Shown here one piece after another: positions 14,788 through 28,057 of a stretch of 64,000 nucleotides of DNA (positions are counted from its first letter, which is position 1; every line of letters starts with the position of its first letter). Both the position numbers and the translations under genes were made by a program. The stretch is from Azolla caroliniana. Taxonomy: Eukaryota > Polypodiophyta. The notes under the pieces are model-generated. The model was not told where the DNA came from. It saw only the letters and a program-made list of their open reading frames with translations, and searched no databases. The stretch lies in the NCBI GenBank assembly GCA_043228905.1, contig JBHGNT010000001.1, positions 29,450,001 to 29,514,000 of the forward strand. Reading direction: 5' to 3'.

Positions 14788-17700
14788 TCAGCTCCTCTCC
14801 CAAATCTGGTAATCTGCACCCTTGTCAAGACATCGATTCCATTTGCCCTCTAGGTTGTTCTCTTTAGAGGGGTTCCAATCGAGGTGGCCCATCTTTATGA
14901 CTAAGTTATCACCTATTTGTGAGGCGTAGCCCTGGTTTGTTGCTTGATATATCTTCACAGGGCTTCGGCAATTCACCCCAGTACGATTCCTCACAGCTAT
15001 CAACTCGGCAATGGCATCCCGCAACCCGAAATCATAGAAATGGTCATAAAATATCACAGGCTGCCAATCAAACAATACACTCTGAAAATCATGCAAAATG
15101 TATATGTCCCTTCCAATTGTGTGAAATTAGTAGTTCTCATGTAGAGGAAATTAGAAGTGTTATTTACATAAATATTCAGATTCCAATCATTTTTTTGAAT
15201 AAGCACCAGCAAAGTCTTCTGTAACTTTCAAAAAACTTACTGTTCCAGGATGTGTGAGAATGTAAGCATATCCTTGCATGAGTTTATCTCGTGGAAAAGG
15301 CCAATGTCCCTATGTTGAACAACATCAGCAATCATGAAACTTCAGCATTTCATTTTACCCAATCGCATTCATTGATGATGCAAAATAAGTCATTGGGGAA
15401 CAACAGACTCTTACTACAAAATTTACAGTTCTACTGCTCTGTCTAATCTTTATGTTTAGAAGGAATTTTATGGATGGTTAAAAGTGATATAAAATTATAC
15501 AACGTGACTTTATCTATCTTCTCAATGGGAATTGTCCAGAATGTTTTAGTGCTAAAGGAAAAAATACCCATGTAACAGCAACAAATGGTACTAGGTGTGT
15601 TATATCTGGTTTAAGTCTAAATAGTGACAGCTTTCTTGTTTCCCAGGACACTAGATATCAAATGGCACTGTAATGAGCACTAAGGTATCATGAAGCCTAC
15701 CTGTGTGGAACCAGTGTCATGATTTTCCAAAAACGTGACTGCTCGTGATGGCCACCATCCCATGACACCAGGAGGCTTACCACTAGGATCAATCAGCCTC
15801 CAATACTGGTTATGTAGTGCTGAATGCAAAATTCCCTGTGAAAATATGGAAAAGTACAATGGGGTTAAATAGGCATAAGGTTCAGACAGGTTTAAATACA
15901 TTAGGTGTCAGAAACATATTTAAATTTACTTTCTTCAATAATACAGATATGTAAAACAAACCTTGGTTGTCACATCAAAGGCTGAGGAAGTGCCACCAGT
16001 TGCATTGATCCAATTAATTATTCGCTGTCTGTGTGCATCTGAAATGGAATATCTCAAAGCATGTCTAAATCAGCTCTTAGAATCGACTGTAGCATATATA
16101 TATATATTGTGGTGAATATATAATACCTTGATTGTAGCATACATTTCCACCCTCGTAAGCCAAACTGTCCCAATACTCTCCTATTGCAAAAGCTGGATCG
16201 GTTGCCTCAATATATTCCTTGACATAACCACCCCAAAAACCCCTGAGATCAAGAGTAAGTGATGTTGGGAATATAGGAATAGCAATTTGTCATCAACACA
16301 TGCAAAAAATATTGACTAAATACAAGGACCAAATTTACAGGTTTAAGGTAAACATCACGTTGAATCGTCATCGTCGTCAAAATTATCATTACCAAGATAA
16401 TCGAAAAAAGGTTCACAACAAGAACAAAATAAATGGCGTAGTTCCATAAAGTCAGATAACTACACACTAGAGCCCTGCAGTGCTAAACATACAGATTGCC
16501 TCCGGCCATGAAGTTTAATTGTGATTCATTGCATATGAGAAATTCAGACATATTCTTCCTTATTGAAAGAAAAACCTGACAAAATCCAATCGCCATCCAT
16601 CAAATCCAATTTCAGTCCGAAGCCATTTCATCCATTCTTTGATATCCCGTTGGACAAAGTCCTGAGAATGGTCAATGTTTGGTGCAGCATGGAAAAAATC
16701 ACCTGCACTAGTAGTGATACTGTAAGCACAAATAGATAGATCTCTAATCGTTATTACGGGTGGGATTACAGTAGCTTATAAACTAAAACAGGCATCCAGT
16801 AACATGTCCATACATATGATTTTTTAGATTAAATAATTCAACAATGTATCAATGATTCATTAGCTAATTCAGACGTCACTAAGATTATTTCAGTGAAAGA
16901 ATCATATTCATCAGCAATATCATATCAATCCCTTCATTGCATGCCAAATCAATTTGGTATCTCAAATAATTACCACTTGAAGGATTTCCACGGCCTTGAA
17001 AGTTGGGGTCATCTCTAACTATAGCCTCTGGGCCCCAAGCAAGTTTTCCACCAAAAACATTCCACACACCATTTGGACCCTGTATGACTAAGTTAAACCA
17101 AGTAATTGTAGGAATCGATAAAGAGGTGAATGTGTTGATCAGAATACCTTAAACTGCGCACATCTGTGGTTTAAAACAGCATCCCCTAGTACCTGTAGAA
17201 GAGATCAGGGTTTAGCATTCAGAGAAAAAGATTAATAATCGAGGAATCAATAAGGCGCACGTCTTCATTCATACCAACAGCTCATGATTGTGCATCTCTT
17301 CTATACAATTCTTAAGTTCTTCCTCAGTTCCATATGCCGAATTTAAGTTGTACAAGTCGCCCGGCATGTAACCTATAAAGTTGTAAACATTTTCAGCTTA
17401 CAGAATATTACAATCCAGTCTATATTTGCTTAAAAAATAGCAATTCCAAAACATTTCAATGCAGTATAACCTTGAGGTGAAACTGATTGAGTCGGTGGAG
17501 GAAACCAAATTGTCGTTACCCCACAGCTGTAAAGATCTGCTGCCTTGGGTCCCAACTCAAGATACCACTTCTTTCTCCAACTTTCCCAGTTGAAACCTTG
17601 AAACTGTGCAATGGTGAACAATTGACATAAGCTACACTAGAGGGAAAAAAACTGATGCAGGTATATTCTCATTGATGTGTCAATTGAACTGACTTTTAAT

Positions 17701-20700
17701 TTACCTAGCAATATTATAGTAATGGTACCTTTTTGTGCATAGTCAACATATCCAGTGTATCAGAAATTGAATTAACCAAATAATAATGTTCTGAATTTTG
17801 GATTTGGCAGTGACTCTATTGCTGTGAGTGTTGGGAAGCTAGAGAACCATGTTTTTTACTATTAAGGATTTGTTTAAACCAACACTCACAGATGCAATGG
17901 ACCATAAGCAAGTATAAGAACAATAGAATTTCCCTTGATCACAATAAATATATCCTCTCCAAATCACCTCAAGGGTAACTTCCGTCGCTTGAAAGCCACG
18001 AATAAAAAGGTGGAGCATTTACTGCCCATTCCACATGGTTGCAAGACTTTATGAACATAAATGAGCATACATTTTAGAAAAGTCAACCACTAACACAAGA
18101 TGGATGAAAGATGTTCACGACATAAAAAATTATAATGCAAAAGGCAAGGAAAAGATGGGAAAGATTTCATACACATGTTTTTTGTTAGGCAGAAGATTAT
18201 TTATGGACATGTCAAAATATTGATTGTGAAGAGTCACAGTTTTCAAATTTCATGATATGAAATTTTGCTCTGGATTCCGCATATTTACTACATCATGCAT
18301 CATCCATGATAAAGTTTGAGAACAGAAAAGGGACAATGTTGATGTATAATATGAGAAATTTAAGGGTATCGATAAACATACCACAATCTCACGTCCTGAT
18401 CCCGTGCCAGACTCTGAAAACCATAAAACAAGACAAATGTCAAATAGAATCTAGATTTAAGCAATTTACAGATGTAGTGTTCCATCCTTAGGCATAGACT
18501 TACCCAGAACTTGTGTAGTCTTCCGCACTGTCTTTATTTTCAATGTGTTTTCTAAGACGCGTCTTTGTTCATCAATGGCCTCTTTTTCTGCAGCTTGTCT
18601 TGTATATACATCTTCTTTTACCTCAGCAGTTGCTATAGACCATACTTCATCAGGTGAAGGCAACTTCAAGCTCACACCGATTTCGTCTTCAATTTGGCCC
18701 AGCTTTCTTGGGGGTAAACCTTGTAGCGCTACTTCAATTCTCCGCTCCATCCACTCTGGAGTTTCTCTTCTTGGTCCATTTGCCAACAAGTCCCACTTTC
18801 TGGAATCGTTACCTAGAAGTGTTTCCATTCGACCACCAGTAAGAATGCCTTCTAACCCCACATTAAATCCAGCCACATCTAGACCTTCTTCTCTAGATTT
18901 TTGCAAGAGTGCTTCAACTGCCAAGGCACGCTCCTCCCAAGCTTTAGCTAATGTTTCAGCCGATGCTAAAGATCGTTCCAATGCCTGATACCGTCTTGCA
19001 TATGCTTGCTCTTGCGATTTCCCTGCGATTTGAACTGTATCTAATGCAGCTTGAAGAACTTCAATATCTGATTTAAACGCAGATCTTGCAGCTTCTAAGC
19101 GAGCAGCCCCAGCATGCTTAAGCGCCTCTAGTGCTTTTTTAGCTCTTTCTTCATGTTCCAATGCATCTTGGTTTGCTCTCTCTTGAAATTGCCGTAAAGC
19201 ATCATCAGCTGCTGAAGCACGAGATTCGGCTGCTTCAGCCCTTGCCAACACAGCCGTCACTTCTCCTTGAAGCCTCTTTATCTCACTCTCTGCAGTTAGA
19301 AGCTTCCTCTGTATTTCAGAAGCTGTCTTCTGCAACCCGAGTGCTGAAGCTTCTTTTAGGACCATGTCATCCAGAATCTGCATTCTTTGGAAAAGAGCAA
19401 TTTCTGACTTTTGCGCCTTCTCTTTTGCTGCCTCTAATGCAGAAAATGATTTTTCAATTGCATCTCTAGTCTCTCTAATCATAGCATTAGCTGTATCGAG
19501 TACGGCTGACTTGACCCTTTCTTCCACACTGTTTGCAGCTTCTGCAGCAGATGTTTTAGCCTCAGCTATCTTTAGGTGTGCTTCTTCCGCCAAACTAGCA
19601 GTAGTCTCTTCATAGATAGCATCAGCAACCTTGTCCACACACACAGCCAATTCTATAGCATTCTTCTTTGCAACCGCTAACTCTGATTCCACTGCAAGCT
19701 TTTCGTCAATAATGCTTTGAAGGTCCACACCCTCAGATTTGTTTGAATGTTTAGTTTTCTTAACAGGTGCCTCTATGGCTTGAACTGCAGTAGTTGTGTA
19801 CTCCTGTAGTTTTGCTTCTGCCTCTGCTAAGGCTTTTAATGCATCTTCCTTCTCACTCTCTGCAGCAACTATTCTAGCATGTGCTGCTAATAATATTGTT
19901 TTCAGACCTTCCACATCATTAAGATCGATATTCTGCCCAATTGATCCTTCGTCGACCAACCTTTTAATAGCCTCTTCTAATTGTGATGCATCTAGGTCAC
20001 CCTAAGATAAAGATTGAATCAAATTTAGAAAAATTAGGATCTCGGTTATATGATAATTAATGAACTTTTAAGGCATAAGACATCAGTAAACGGGCAAACC
20101 TCTATTGGGCTTGATCCCGATCTCGAGAATCGGTTGCCACTGCATCTGATCCACCTTGAAAGCCCTAACGGTTGCAAGTGCCTGAAACTATATGCTTAAA
20201 ATAATGAGATCGCCACATCATAACCTTTATTGTATATTAAAAAAGGCTTTAATCCATTGGATAAGAGCAAATTACCTTCCTGATACAGCTGCTAAAGTTT
20301 CTACACATAGCAATGGACCACTGAAAGATTTGGTGCTCGATAGATGGATGCCTGTAGAGGCGATCCGTGGCTGAATAATTGTATTCTTTGAAATTGTACA
20401 CAGACCTGAGAAAGTATCATGTTGCTTTGGAAGTATCGAGACCTGCTCAGAGAAAACTTGGACAAATAAATAAACAAAACAATCTTCATCAAGTGTAAAA
20501 CTGGTTATCTATCAGTGCTTTTAATTTCCATGAATCTAGATTGACGTGAAAGCACAACTTTGCTGATAGATGCAGGGATCATTGATGAGCCTATCTTCCT
20601 AAACAACTTCTAATACCATGTTCTTTGGGAAGATCAAACTTTTTATCTCGGAAAGGAGTCAGGAATTATCCAATGGATGCTTCTAGACATCCAACATTGA

Positions 20701-21925
20701 GATGTGAAAAATGGCATCCCTCAGCTCGTGAGAACACTGTCACAGTTGTTTATTCAACCACACTATTAAGATGAAATGTTTCAAATACTATTTCATAAAT
20801 CTTGTCTAAACCCCCACCACATCATTATGATTGGTAATGTGTCATCAGCTGAGCTATTTCTACAGAGTCCTTCTAGTAACAACTACAAAAATCAGATTTT
20901 CTCAACTATCCAACATATAAACCTTTTCCATGAGAAGAAGATTGACGTCCCAGGGTTTCTGTTTCCATCATAAAAAAAACTAAGAACTTATCAAAGCAAT
21001 GGAGAAAACTGACATTCTGTAATCAGCTCATGGAAGCAAAGTACACATCCAATAAGGATTCTTCTTCATTTCCATCATTTTGAAACAGAAACTGGAATCC
21101 CTCAGCTTGTGGAAGTATCAGCTACCTTTTTAGGTTCATAGTAAGATTCAGTGCTCCATAAAAACTGTTTGTTTCAGTTAGAAAGTGGAATTCTTGAATC
21201 CTAAAACCACAATAGGTGGACTTCCTACGCTGTGAAATAGCTAAACTTTCCATCAGCAGAAGCATTTACATCTTTCAGAGAGAAGTTAGAACACGTGTGT
21301 ATGGAATCCCTACTGACATTATGAGACCGACTTTCCTACCTTTTCGAACACCTAAATTTTCCAAGGAGAAGAAAGATCTACGTTTCCAAGATTTTCAATT
21401 CAACATGAGTGCTTGTAGAGAATGCACTTTACTTTCCACCTAGCTGAGATACAATATAATGACCATTGCCACAAAAAGATTTCGTTTTTCTAAACTATAC
21501 AATTCTCTAGAACTTTCAATGAGAATAAATGCCTATATCTTCAGATTTTGATACTAGACGTGTTGTGGCTGAAGCAAGATTACAACCTTGGAGGAAAGAA
21601 TGAGAAAAAAAACTGAGAAACTGATGAAAAGGAAAGAGGGGGGGTGCGAAAGGTGATTCACCATTTGAAAACAAACTGATTTCCCAAAGTATCGGAAGAT
21701 CTTATCTTTCCATGAAGAAGAAGAAGAAGAAAGATTGTTACATGTCTTGAGATTTCTGTATGAGCAGCGCACAAGTGTGTGGAGAAATGCACAGATATGT
21801 ACATGTGTGGTTGTAATGCAGCTGGGAGACATTCCAATGTTGTAGGATAATACGGAAGGAAAAAAAAAAAACTGTGACTTGTATCAGTCAACGAGAATGG
21901 AAGGAGAGAGAAAGAGACTTACCAT
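14788..21925 (-). CDS. Plastid alpha-amylase (GH13) with N-terminal coiled coil, AMY3-like
   Basis: Endo-acting alpha-1,4-glucan hydrolase, probably acting on starch in plastids. Coding exons (minus): 21925-21923, 20370-20276, 20181-20100, 20001-18504, 18413-18382, 17603-17471, 17372-17275, 17192-17148, 17079-16974, 16702-16576, 16242-16127, 16038-15962, 15835-15701, 15309-15241, 15060-14788; phases agree, total 962 aa. Residues 1-60 are Ser/Arg-rich and look like a transit peptide. Residues about 61-430 are an Ala/Glu/Lys-rich coiled coil. GH13 starts near 571 (FQGFNWESW), with DAVLNHR, nucleophile D737 in GWRLDFV, acid/base E762 in AIGEYWDS and D844 in [11 protein letters not shown]. The end DYQIWERS closes the C-terminal beta-sheet domain. 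I see no CBM45 starch-binding repeat as in Arabidopsis AMY3. The start model (ATG as last triplet of a leader exon) is the least certain part. Confidence 0.92.
17822..17891. repeat. 13-bp inverted repeat in an amylase intron
   Basis: Arms 17822-17834 (ctgtgagtgttgg) and 17879-17891 are exact reverse complements about 44 bases apart, inside the intron between the coiled-coil part and the GH13 part. May be a decayed MITE. Confidence 0.75.
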
Positions 21926-24900
21926 TGCGATCAAAACCTTGCAAGCGAATCAAAACACTCCCCGTTTTCAGAAACTTCTTTTGAATCAGAAAAGCGCACA
22001 CACTCCCTCTGTATATATGTATATATCCGTTTCGGGTGCAGGAGAGTGGTGCAGGCAGGCAATGCACCGGAACGGATGAAAATGAGGGGGGTCAGAAACG
22101 GAGTTGTGTAGGGTTTAAGGAGAGGGAGATGAGGGAGTTTCGTCCATTGCTGATGGTGATGGCGATGGCGATGGTGATGGTGATGGCGATGGCGATAGTG
22201 ATAGTTCGAAATCAGAAAATGCCGAAGAAGAAGAAGAAGAGCTCGGCGAAATCGGAGAGATCTCAGCTCAGCATTTTTGGTTCGTATTTCTGTTTGTGTT
22301 TTGTGTGTAGGAGGCGGAGGAGCTATATCTGTAAATAAACACAAAATATAAGATTATTGTCATTGAGACACTTATAAGTCGGAATGAAACAAAGAGTATG
22401 TACATATGTAGGACAAAAAAGAAAAAAAAAAAAAGGAAAAGGTGAAGCGCTTTTCTCTGATGGATCTTCACCGGCTGTCTCCGGTGTCCTCATACCTCCA
22501 CGTGGCGGTCCGCATCCTCTATCCACAACAACCATTCGAATTGTGATAGGGTTTCACCTCTTTCCATTCGAATTGTTTGTTACGACCACTTCACACACAC
22601 ATGCACGCGTGCACACATTGTACATACACAGAGTTTTGTTGTTCTCTGAATATGGCCACGATATGCTCACTTCCTTTGTGCACATCTCACTCGCATAAAC
22701 TTGCAAGAATCTATACTCATGTGTGTGTATATTCGTAGGTATATGAGCACATGTGTGTGTTCATGTCCATGTGTGTGTCACAATTGGCCTCCCACATTCT
22801 TCTACCATGAATTGCGCACATCCTTACATGGTAACCTCAACTCAACACCTATCCCCATACATTTTGAACCTTGAACGTTTGGTATTCTTAGGAAATGACG
22901 TGTCACGGTCAATTTCCATTCTACACATAATCTAGTATCGCACGCATAAATCTATGGGCATGTATGTACACACATGTCTATACGCACGAGTGCGTGCATG
23001 TCTATATGTCGTGCGGGACATGATTGGCCAACTCCTTGATTTTTCTTACATAGTTACATACATCCTTGTATGACAACCTCATCATCACGCATCTCATATC
23101 TTCTACATGTTGAGTTTTGTCTTCAGGTTCACTAAGATTTAGGGTTCGTCTTTATTTACCTTGTAAATTATGTTCGTCATTCGATAATAATCATGGAGCC
23201 TATGCAAAGGGACTATTGAACCTCATCCCAAAAAAAACACTTTGTGTATCTTTGCCAAATAGCCACTCAACTCCACGACACATATGTCAATAGTTTATAA
23301 AATATCTACTAGATTTTTTGTGCACCAAACGAAGCATGTTTTATTCATAGAAAAAGCTATATTTCAAATTCAGATGTTGGTGATTCCTTCTCACCCAAAG
23401 CATGAACATGCATGATTTAGAACGAATGATGTAATCCTTAGAGTTCTTTGCTTTTGAACGAAATTGATAATCAACTTTGCAAAGTCAAAACTTCGCCCAT
23501 AGCAAAATGAATAGGTCAAAAAAACAAGTTGATTAGACATCTAGGTTATCCTCTCATATAGGATACCTCTACAAAAGCGCAATTTCATTGTGAACGGGGA
23601 AAAATCAATGGAAAGTTTCATTGTTTGAAGTTATATACTTCATATGTGTTTGGGAATCACGAATCTAGTTGTTGTTGTATATATATTGTTCTATTGTGAG
23701 TGATTAATTGGATCTATTATGAGTTCATGACAACAATTGCCAAATAGTCACGGGAATATGAAATGTCAAACTTAAAGCATTCTTGTTACCACGTTGTGTG
23801 TGGATTCCAAAATATTTGCTAGAATGCTTGCTAGAAAAGTGACAATGTTGCTTGATTTGGCTAAATAGAAGCACCCAATGGAACATTGCTCACATACTTC
23901 AGTTGGTGATAAAGTGGTTTTGGAATTGGAAATGTTGTGTATTAAGACACTTAGCTCTGGTTATTTTTAAGGCATCATTGTTTTGAATCTCACAGTATGT
24001 AAAATTCGTGTTCGTCTAGCATAACATTGGAAAACGAATGCGAATGTTTTTCAAACATTCTTGTGTTTTTTCTCATTTTTTAATGTTTTTATTTTGTTTG
24101 TTTTTTTCATTTTTTAGGCTTATTTACCTCATAATAAATAGTTAATCCAAAAGTCTGGTATTTATCATTCTTTAATGGTGTTTTTCTTACGCGAATGATT
24201 GAAACATTCACAACATATGGTACGTATGGTTCATACTATGGTTTTGACAGTGATTTAACAATTAGTTGAAAAAAAGTGGCGTGTCATATTGAATAGAAAG
24301 GCTACAATGGTCAATAAGGGAACTCTATGCAACTAGAAAGTATACATATATTGTAATTTATTCTAGGGTCACTAGTGACGTGGCGTCAAACAAAGAACTT
24401 ACTTCCAATCATAGAGATATATGTATTATTACAAGGTGTTCTCAACTATGGAAGCCAAAAACTAAACGTGTCTTGGCATGTGTCATTGACGTTCTCAAGA
24501 AGTTGTTGAAAACATACCAGGCATTGTTGTTGTTGTGTGTTCCCCCCTAAATAAACACTAAGATTACCTTTGAGGTTTAGAACCATTAAGTTGGTCACCT
24601 ATGTCCATGTTACTTGGTATTGGCCACAATCAACAGTGACATGATGGAAAATGTAAATAGCATTTGCATTATTACAAATTATCTAGACACATAGTTGGTT
24701 GTCACACAAAGGATTGTGCCTTCTTGCGGAGATGTTTTCTTATAGTGCATTACTTGTGCAGTTTATGTCCATCCATATGCAATAAAAGATGCACAATTTC
24801 TTTATTTTTTATACCATTTATTTTGCCGAGGACTAACCTTATAAGACACTTAAATTGTTGTTGTTGCTACCCACATGGTAGCTTAATCACAAAAACACAT

Positions 24901-27900
24901 TGTTGGAGATTGATTCGTCAATGAGTCAAAAGTTACATGTGTTTCTTCTTCTTTTCATTGCATAGAATCCTTCCAATCGTCAGTGTTGATGTTTTGCTCA
25001 TAAATAAGTTACAATAAAGTTGATATAAAGACACAACGTAACATGGGTTTTCTAAGTTCAAGCTTTCTGTAATAAAAGTATTGCACCCAATCCAACACTA
25101 CATTCCACATATTGTTATGTGTGAGCATGAATACACGAGTATCCACATTTAAGTTGAGTACTCACAGTTTCTTCATTTTCGTGGAAGCAAAAGTTTTTGT
25201 CATTTAGTATGATGTGTTCATCCTTTAGTATCCTCGTGCGTATATTTTGCAAAGAAGTCAAAGCAGTGCATCCCTTCAAAGAATTACAAAGTATTTATCT
25301 ACGAAAATAACATTATCCAAAATTTTGAGCATAGTCCTTTTGCACAACCTTAGATCATGTTTTTTCTTACATCTTGTATGTTTTGAAATTTACGACTCCC
25401 TTTTCTTTGACTCGTCAAATTTGCCATTGTATTTCAAGAGCGATGTCCAAAAAGTCACTTGTCATGACCACAAAATCAAGGTTTCTCACATGTGCTTGTG
25501 TTAGGGGGCTCAACCACAATTGACTGAAATTTGTAATTATCATGCAGACAATATTAGGGAGGTGATTATGTACTCGCCAATTGTCTTCATACATCAATAG
25601 CATGTACGGACAATGGTGCAAACGATTGTTAGTGCTCTCTCAAGAGCCAAATTTATCAAATGATATAAAGTTTACAAATAAATGAGATTGTAGCATTGAG
25701 CACCACACAATTCAATCCTTGCTCCTTGGATTCCACAACACTCGTCCTGTGCCCAACTTGCTAGTGTCCTTTAGTTGCACATAGAGAATGATATTTGGAT
25801 GTGCGTAAAGAACATCGTGCTCCTAGCTACGATTTATAAAGGACACTAATAATGAAGAGGGTGCAATTACAATGGCAAAACATGTTTCAATAATTCTAAT
25901 TGTTGTCTAGTAATTTATTGCCAATGAGGAGTGATTGTCTTACAAATATAAAATTCTTTCCATGTCTCCATTTAAACCACTAAAATGTTATATAAATGCC
26001 TTGGATTGAATGGCATATAGAAATAATTATGAGCTAAATCATAAGAAATTAAGAGAGGAATGGATTAAAGGTGTTTAACCGCACTCACCACCCCCTAGTG
26101 AGGAACAAGAGACAAACAAAAAATACCATTTGTGTGAAGTACCATCGAATATTGCCTTATGTCAAACCTTGGTATTTGAATAAAAAATCCAAAGAAGAGA
26201 GCTTAACCTCATCGATAAAGTCTTGATCTTGGGACATAACCAAAACACATGCAAATTCGATTCAATAGGTGCGCCACAATGCAAACCACAAGCATTTTGT
26301 CATTGGCTATTTGGATAATATGGAAAGCGAGACGTGATTTTGTTTTTAACAATGTCCATACATCTCAACACTATGCTTATTGAAATCTGGATGTTGTTTG
26401 TTCACACACTACATGGTCAATATGATGAACTGCAGGGTTCAAATGATGTTTTGTGGCAATGACAAGTGGCCTTTATGAACTGATGGCAATGACTTCACTT
26501 ATTTTCGGATACAACGGTTGGTCTGAAGTGGAATTATGCCATGCCTTCTTTTATGTTGGATAGTGGATAATATTGTTCTACTTGTTCATATATGCCATCA
26601 TCTGTTTGATTAGATGTATTGATGATGTCGTAATGAAGGGGATAACTAGTCTAGTTTATATAGTTGAATAGTCTAGGTTATATAGTTGAACACCTAAGGC
26701 TCCCAAACCACCATGTATCCCCACATGTCATAAGTCCTTGCACATTTGTCCCATTTCAAATGATAATCGTATTCTCAACAATCCTACCCTTAACCTATTA
26801 AAACTTAGTATAAAATTTGTCCATGAGGTTGTGCACATAACATACTGAATCTTTCCCTTGTTTGGGGAGTTTTTGCGATGGTTTATGTTTTATCATGCAC
26901 TTGGAAAGGCTTTGTTACCATCATTTATTTGACTTTGACTAAAGCTAGTGTAAGAACACACCACTGTTAAATATAATAATAATAGAGTATGCCATTTCAA
27001 TAAAGAGTTATGATTATGATTATTATGGTTTAACATAAAACAAGTGTTTATTATTGATATTTAACTTTTTATTCCTAGTTTTAATAGACTATCTTATTTT
27101 TGCGACTATAAGGTTGTTTTTGGAATCTTGGTGTGGAATCGGGAAACTATGGGTCACATAATAGATGTGCTTGGTGAATGTTTAGCAAGAAGAAATTTGG
27201 GAAGATAGAAAGAAGAACTTGCAAATGAGGTCATGGAGAAAATACTAACATCAAGATGAGGAGTTTGAGCATGAGCATGAGCATGAGCATGATTAATTAG
27301 GTTGAAAAACTCATAGGACAAGGTTCCCACGAAAGTTCGATTGTCAAGAGTGGTATCCCCTAGACACCATCAAACATGAATACATTTCTCATACTTCAAT
27401 TATGCCAAGCCTCAATATCCCATGTGGTCAAATAATACATTATATAGTGGGGAGTGTAAAACTCAGACCTGTTAAAGGGATGACAAAATGATGTTGGTTA
27501 ACAATGTTGAAAGTTGAGACGTAGCAACTTGAAATACTTTAGAATTTGGGTACGTAATGGATATATATACTTGGTAACCTATATCATGAGGTCACTCTAG
27601 CTCACCACGATATCATTCATGTTCATGAGACACACATCATGTTTAGTTACTCAAATAAACATATGGTTAGCAAATTGGAAAATGGCACTTAAGATGATGA
27701 TGATGATGATATGGTAAGTAAAGCTAGAAGACGGATGATTTAAATCACGCGAAGCTTAAAATTAGCGAAGAAGAAGAATCATAATAATTGTTTGTTTTGA
27801 TGTTTGTTGATGGTATGGGTTTTAGGATGGCATGGTTTACCTCATGCATATTGATATGCATCCATTTTGCGAGGTCAAAAGACGGCAGGGGTACGTTTCG

Positions 27901-28057
27901 AAATTACGAGAAAGTTAGAGGCTCCACAGAGACAGGGGTATTCTCTTGAATTTTGCATTTCCTGTCATTCCCTGGGTTTTCTCTGGGTTTTTGGTCTTTT
28001 CGGGAATCAGTTCTCTTCCTCACTGTTTTGTTTTGTCTCTGCTGCTGCTAGCGAGCG
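21926..28057. other. Long intergenic region between amylase (minus) and RECA (plus)
   Basis: About 6.1 kb, AT-rich. Beyond the amylase leader I see CA/TG-rich low-complexity DNA around 22590-22990 and otherwise no recognised gene, RNA or intact mobile element. Short frames (for example 24664-24924 and 25247-25504) are without family similarity. Two GA(T/G) short repeats occur at about 27267-27290 (gagcat)n and 27691-27711 (gat)n. Confidence 0.55.
22143..22240. repeat. GATGGC/GATGGT repeat and AAG repeat upstream of amylase
   Basis: Hexanucleotide-like repeat (gatggy)n at about 22148-22200 and (gaa)n at about 22222-22240, in the probable 5' leader or promoter of the amylase gene. Frames through them are low complexity (His-rich) and not considered coding. 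Confidence 0.75.

Noticed and set aside
20301-20492. Minus-strand ATG frame in the amylase transit-peptide exon
   Set aside because: Runs in another frame of exon 20370-20276 and stops early; the chosen frame continues smoothly into the next exons.
21931-22344. 137-residue minus-strand frame upstream of the amylase
   Set aside because: Consists largely of a translated GATGGY repeat (His/Arg) and lies in the amylase leader; no family match.
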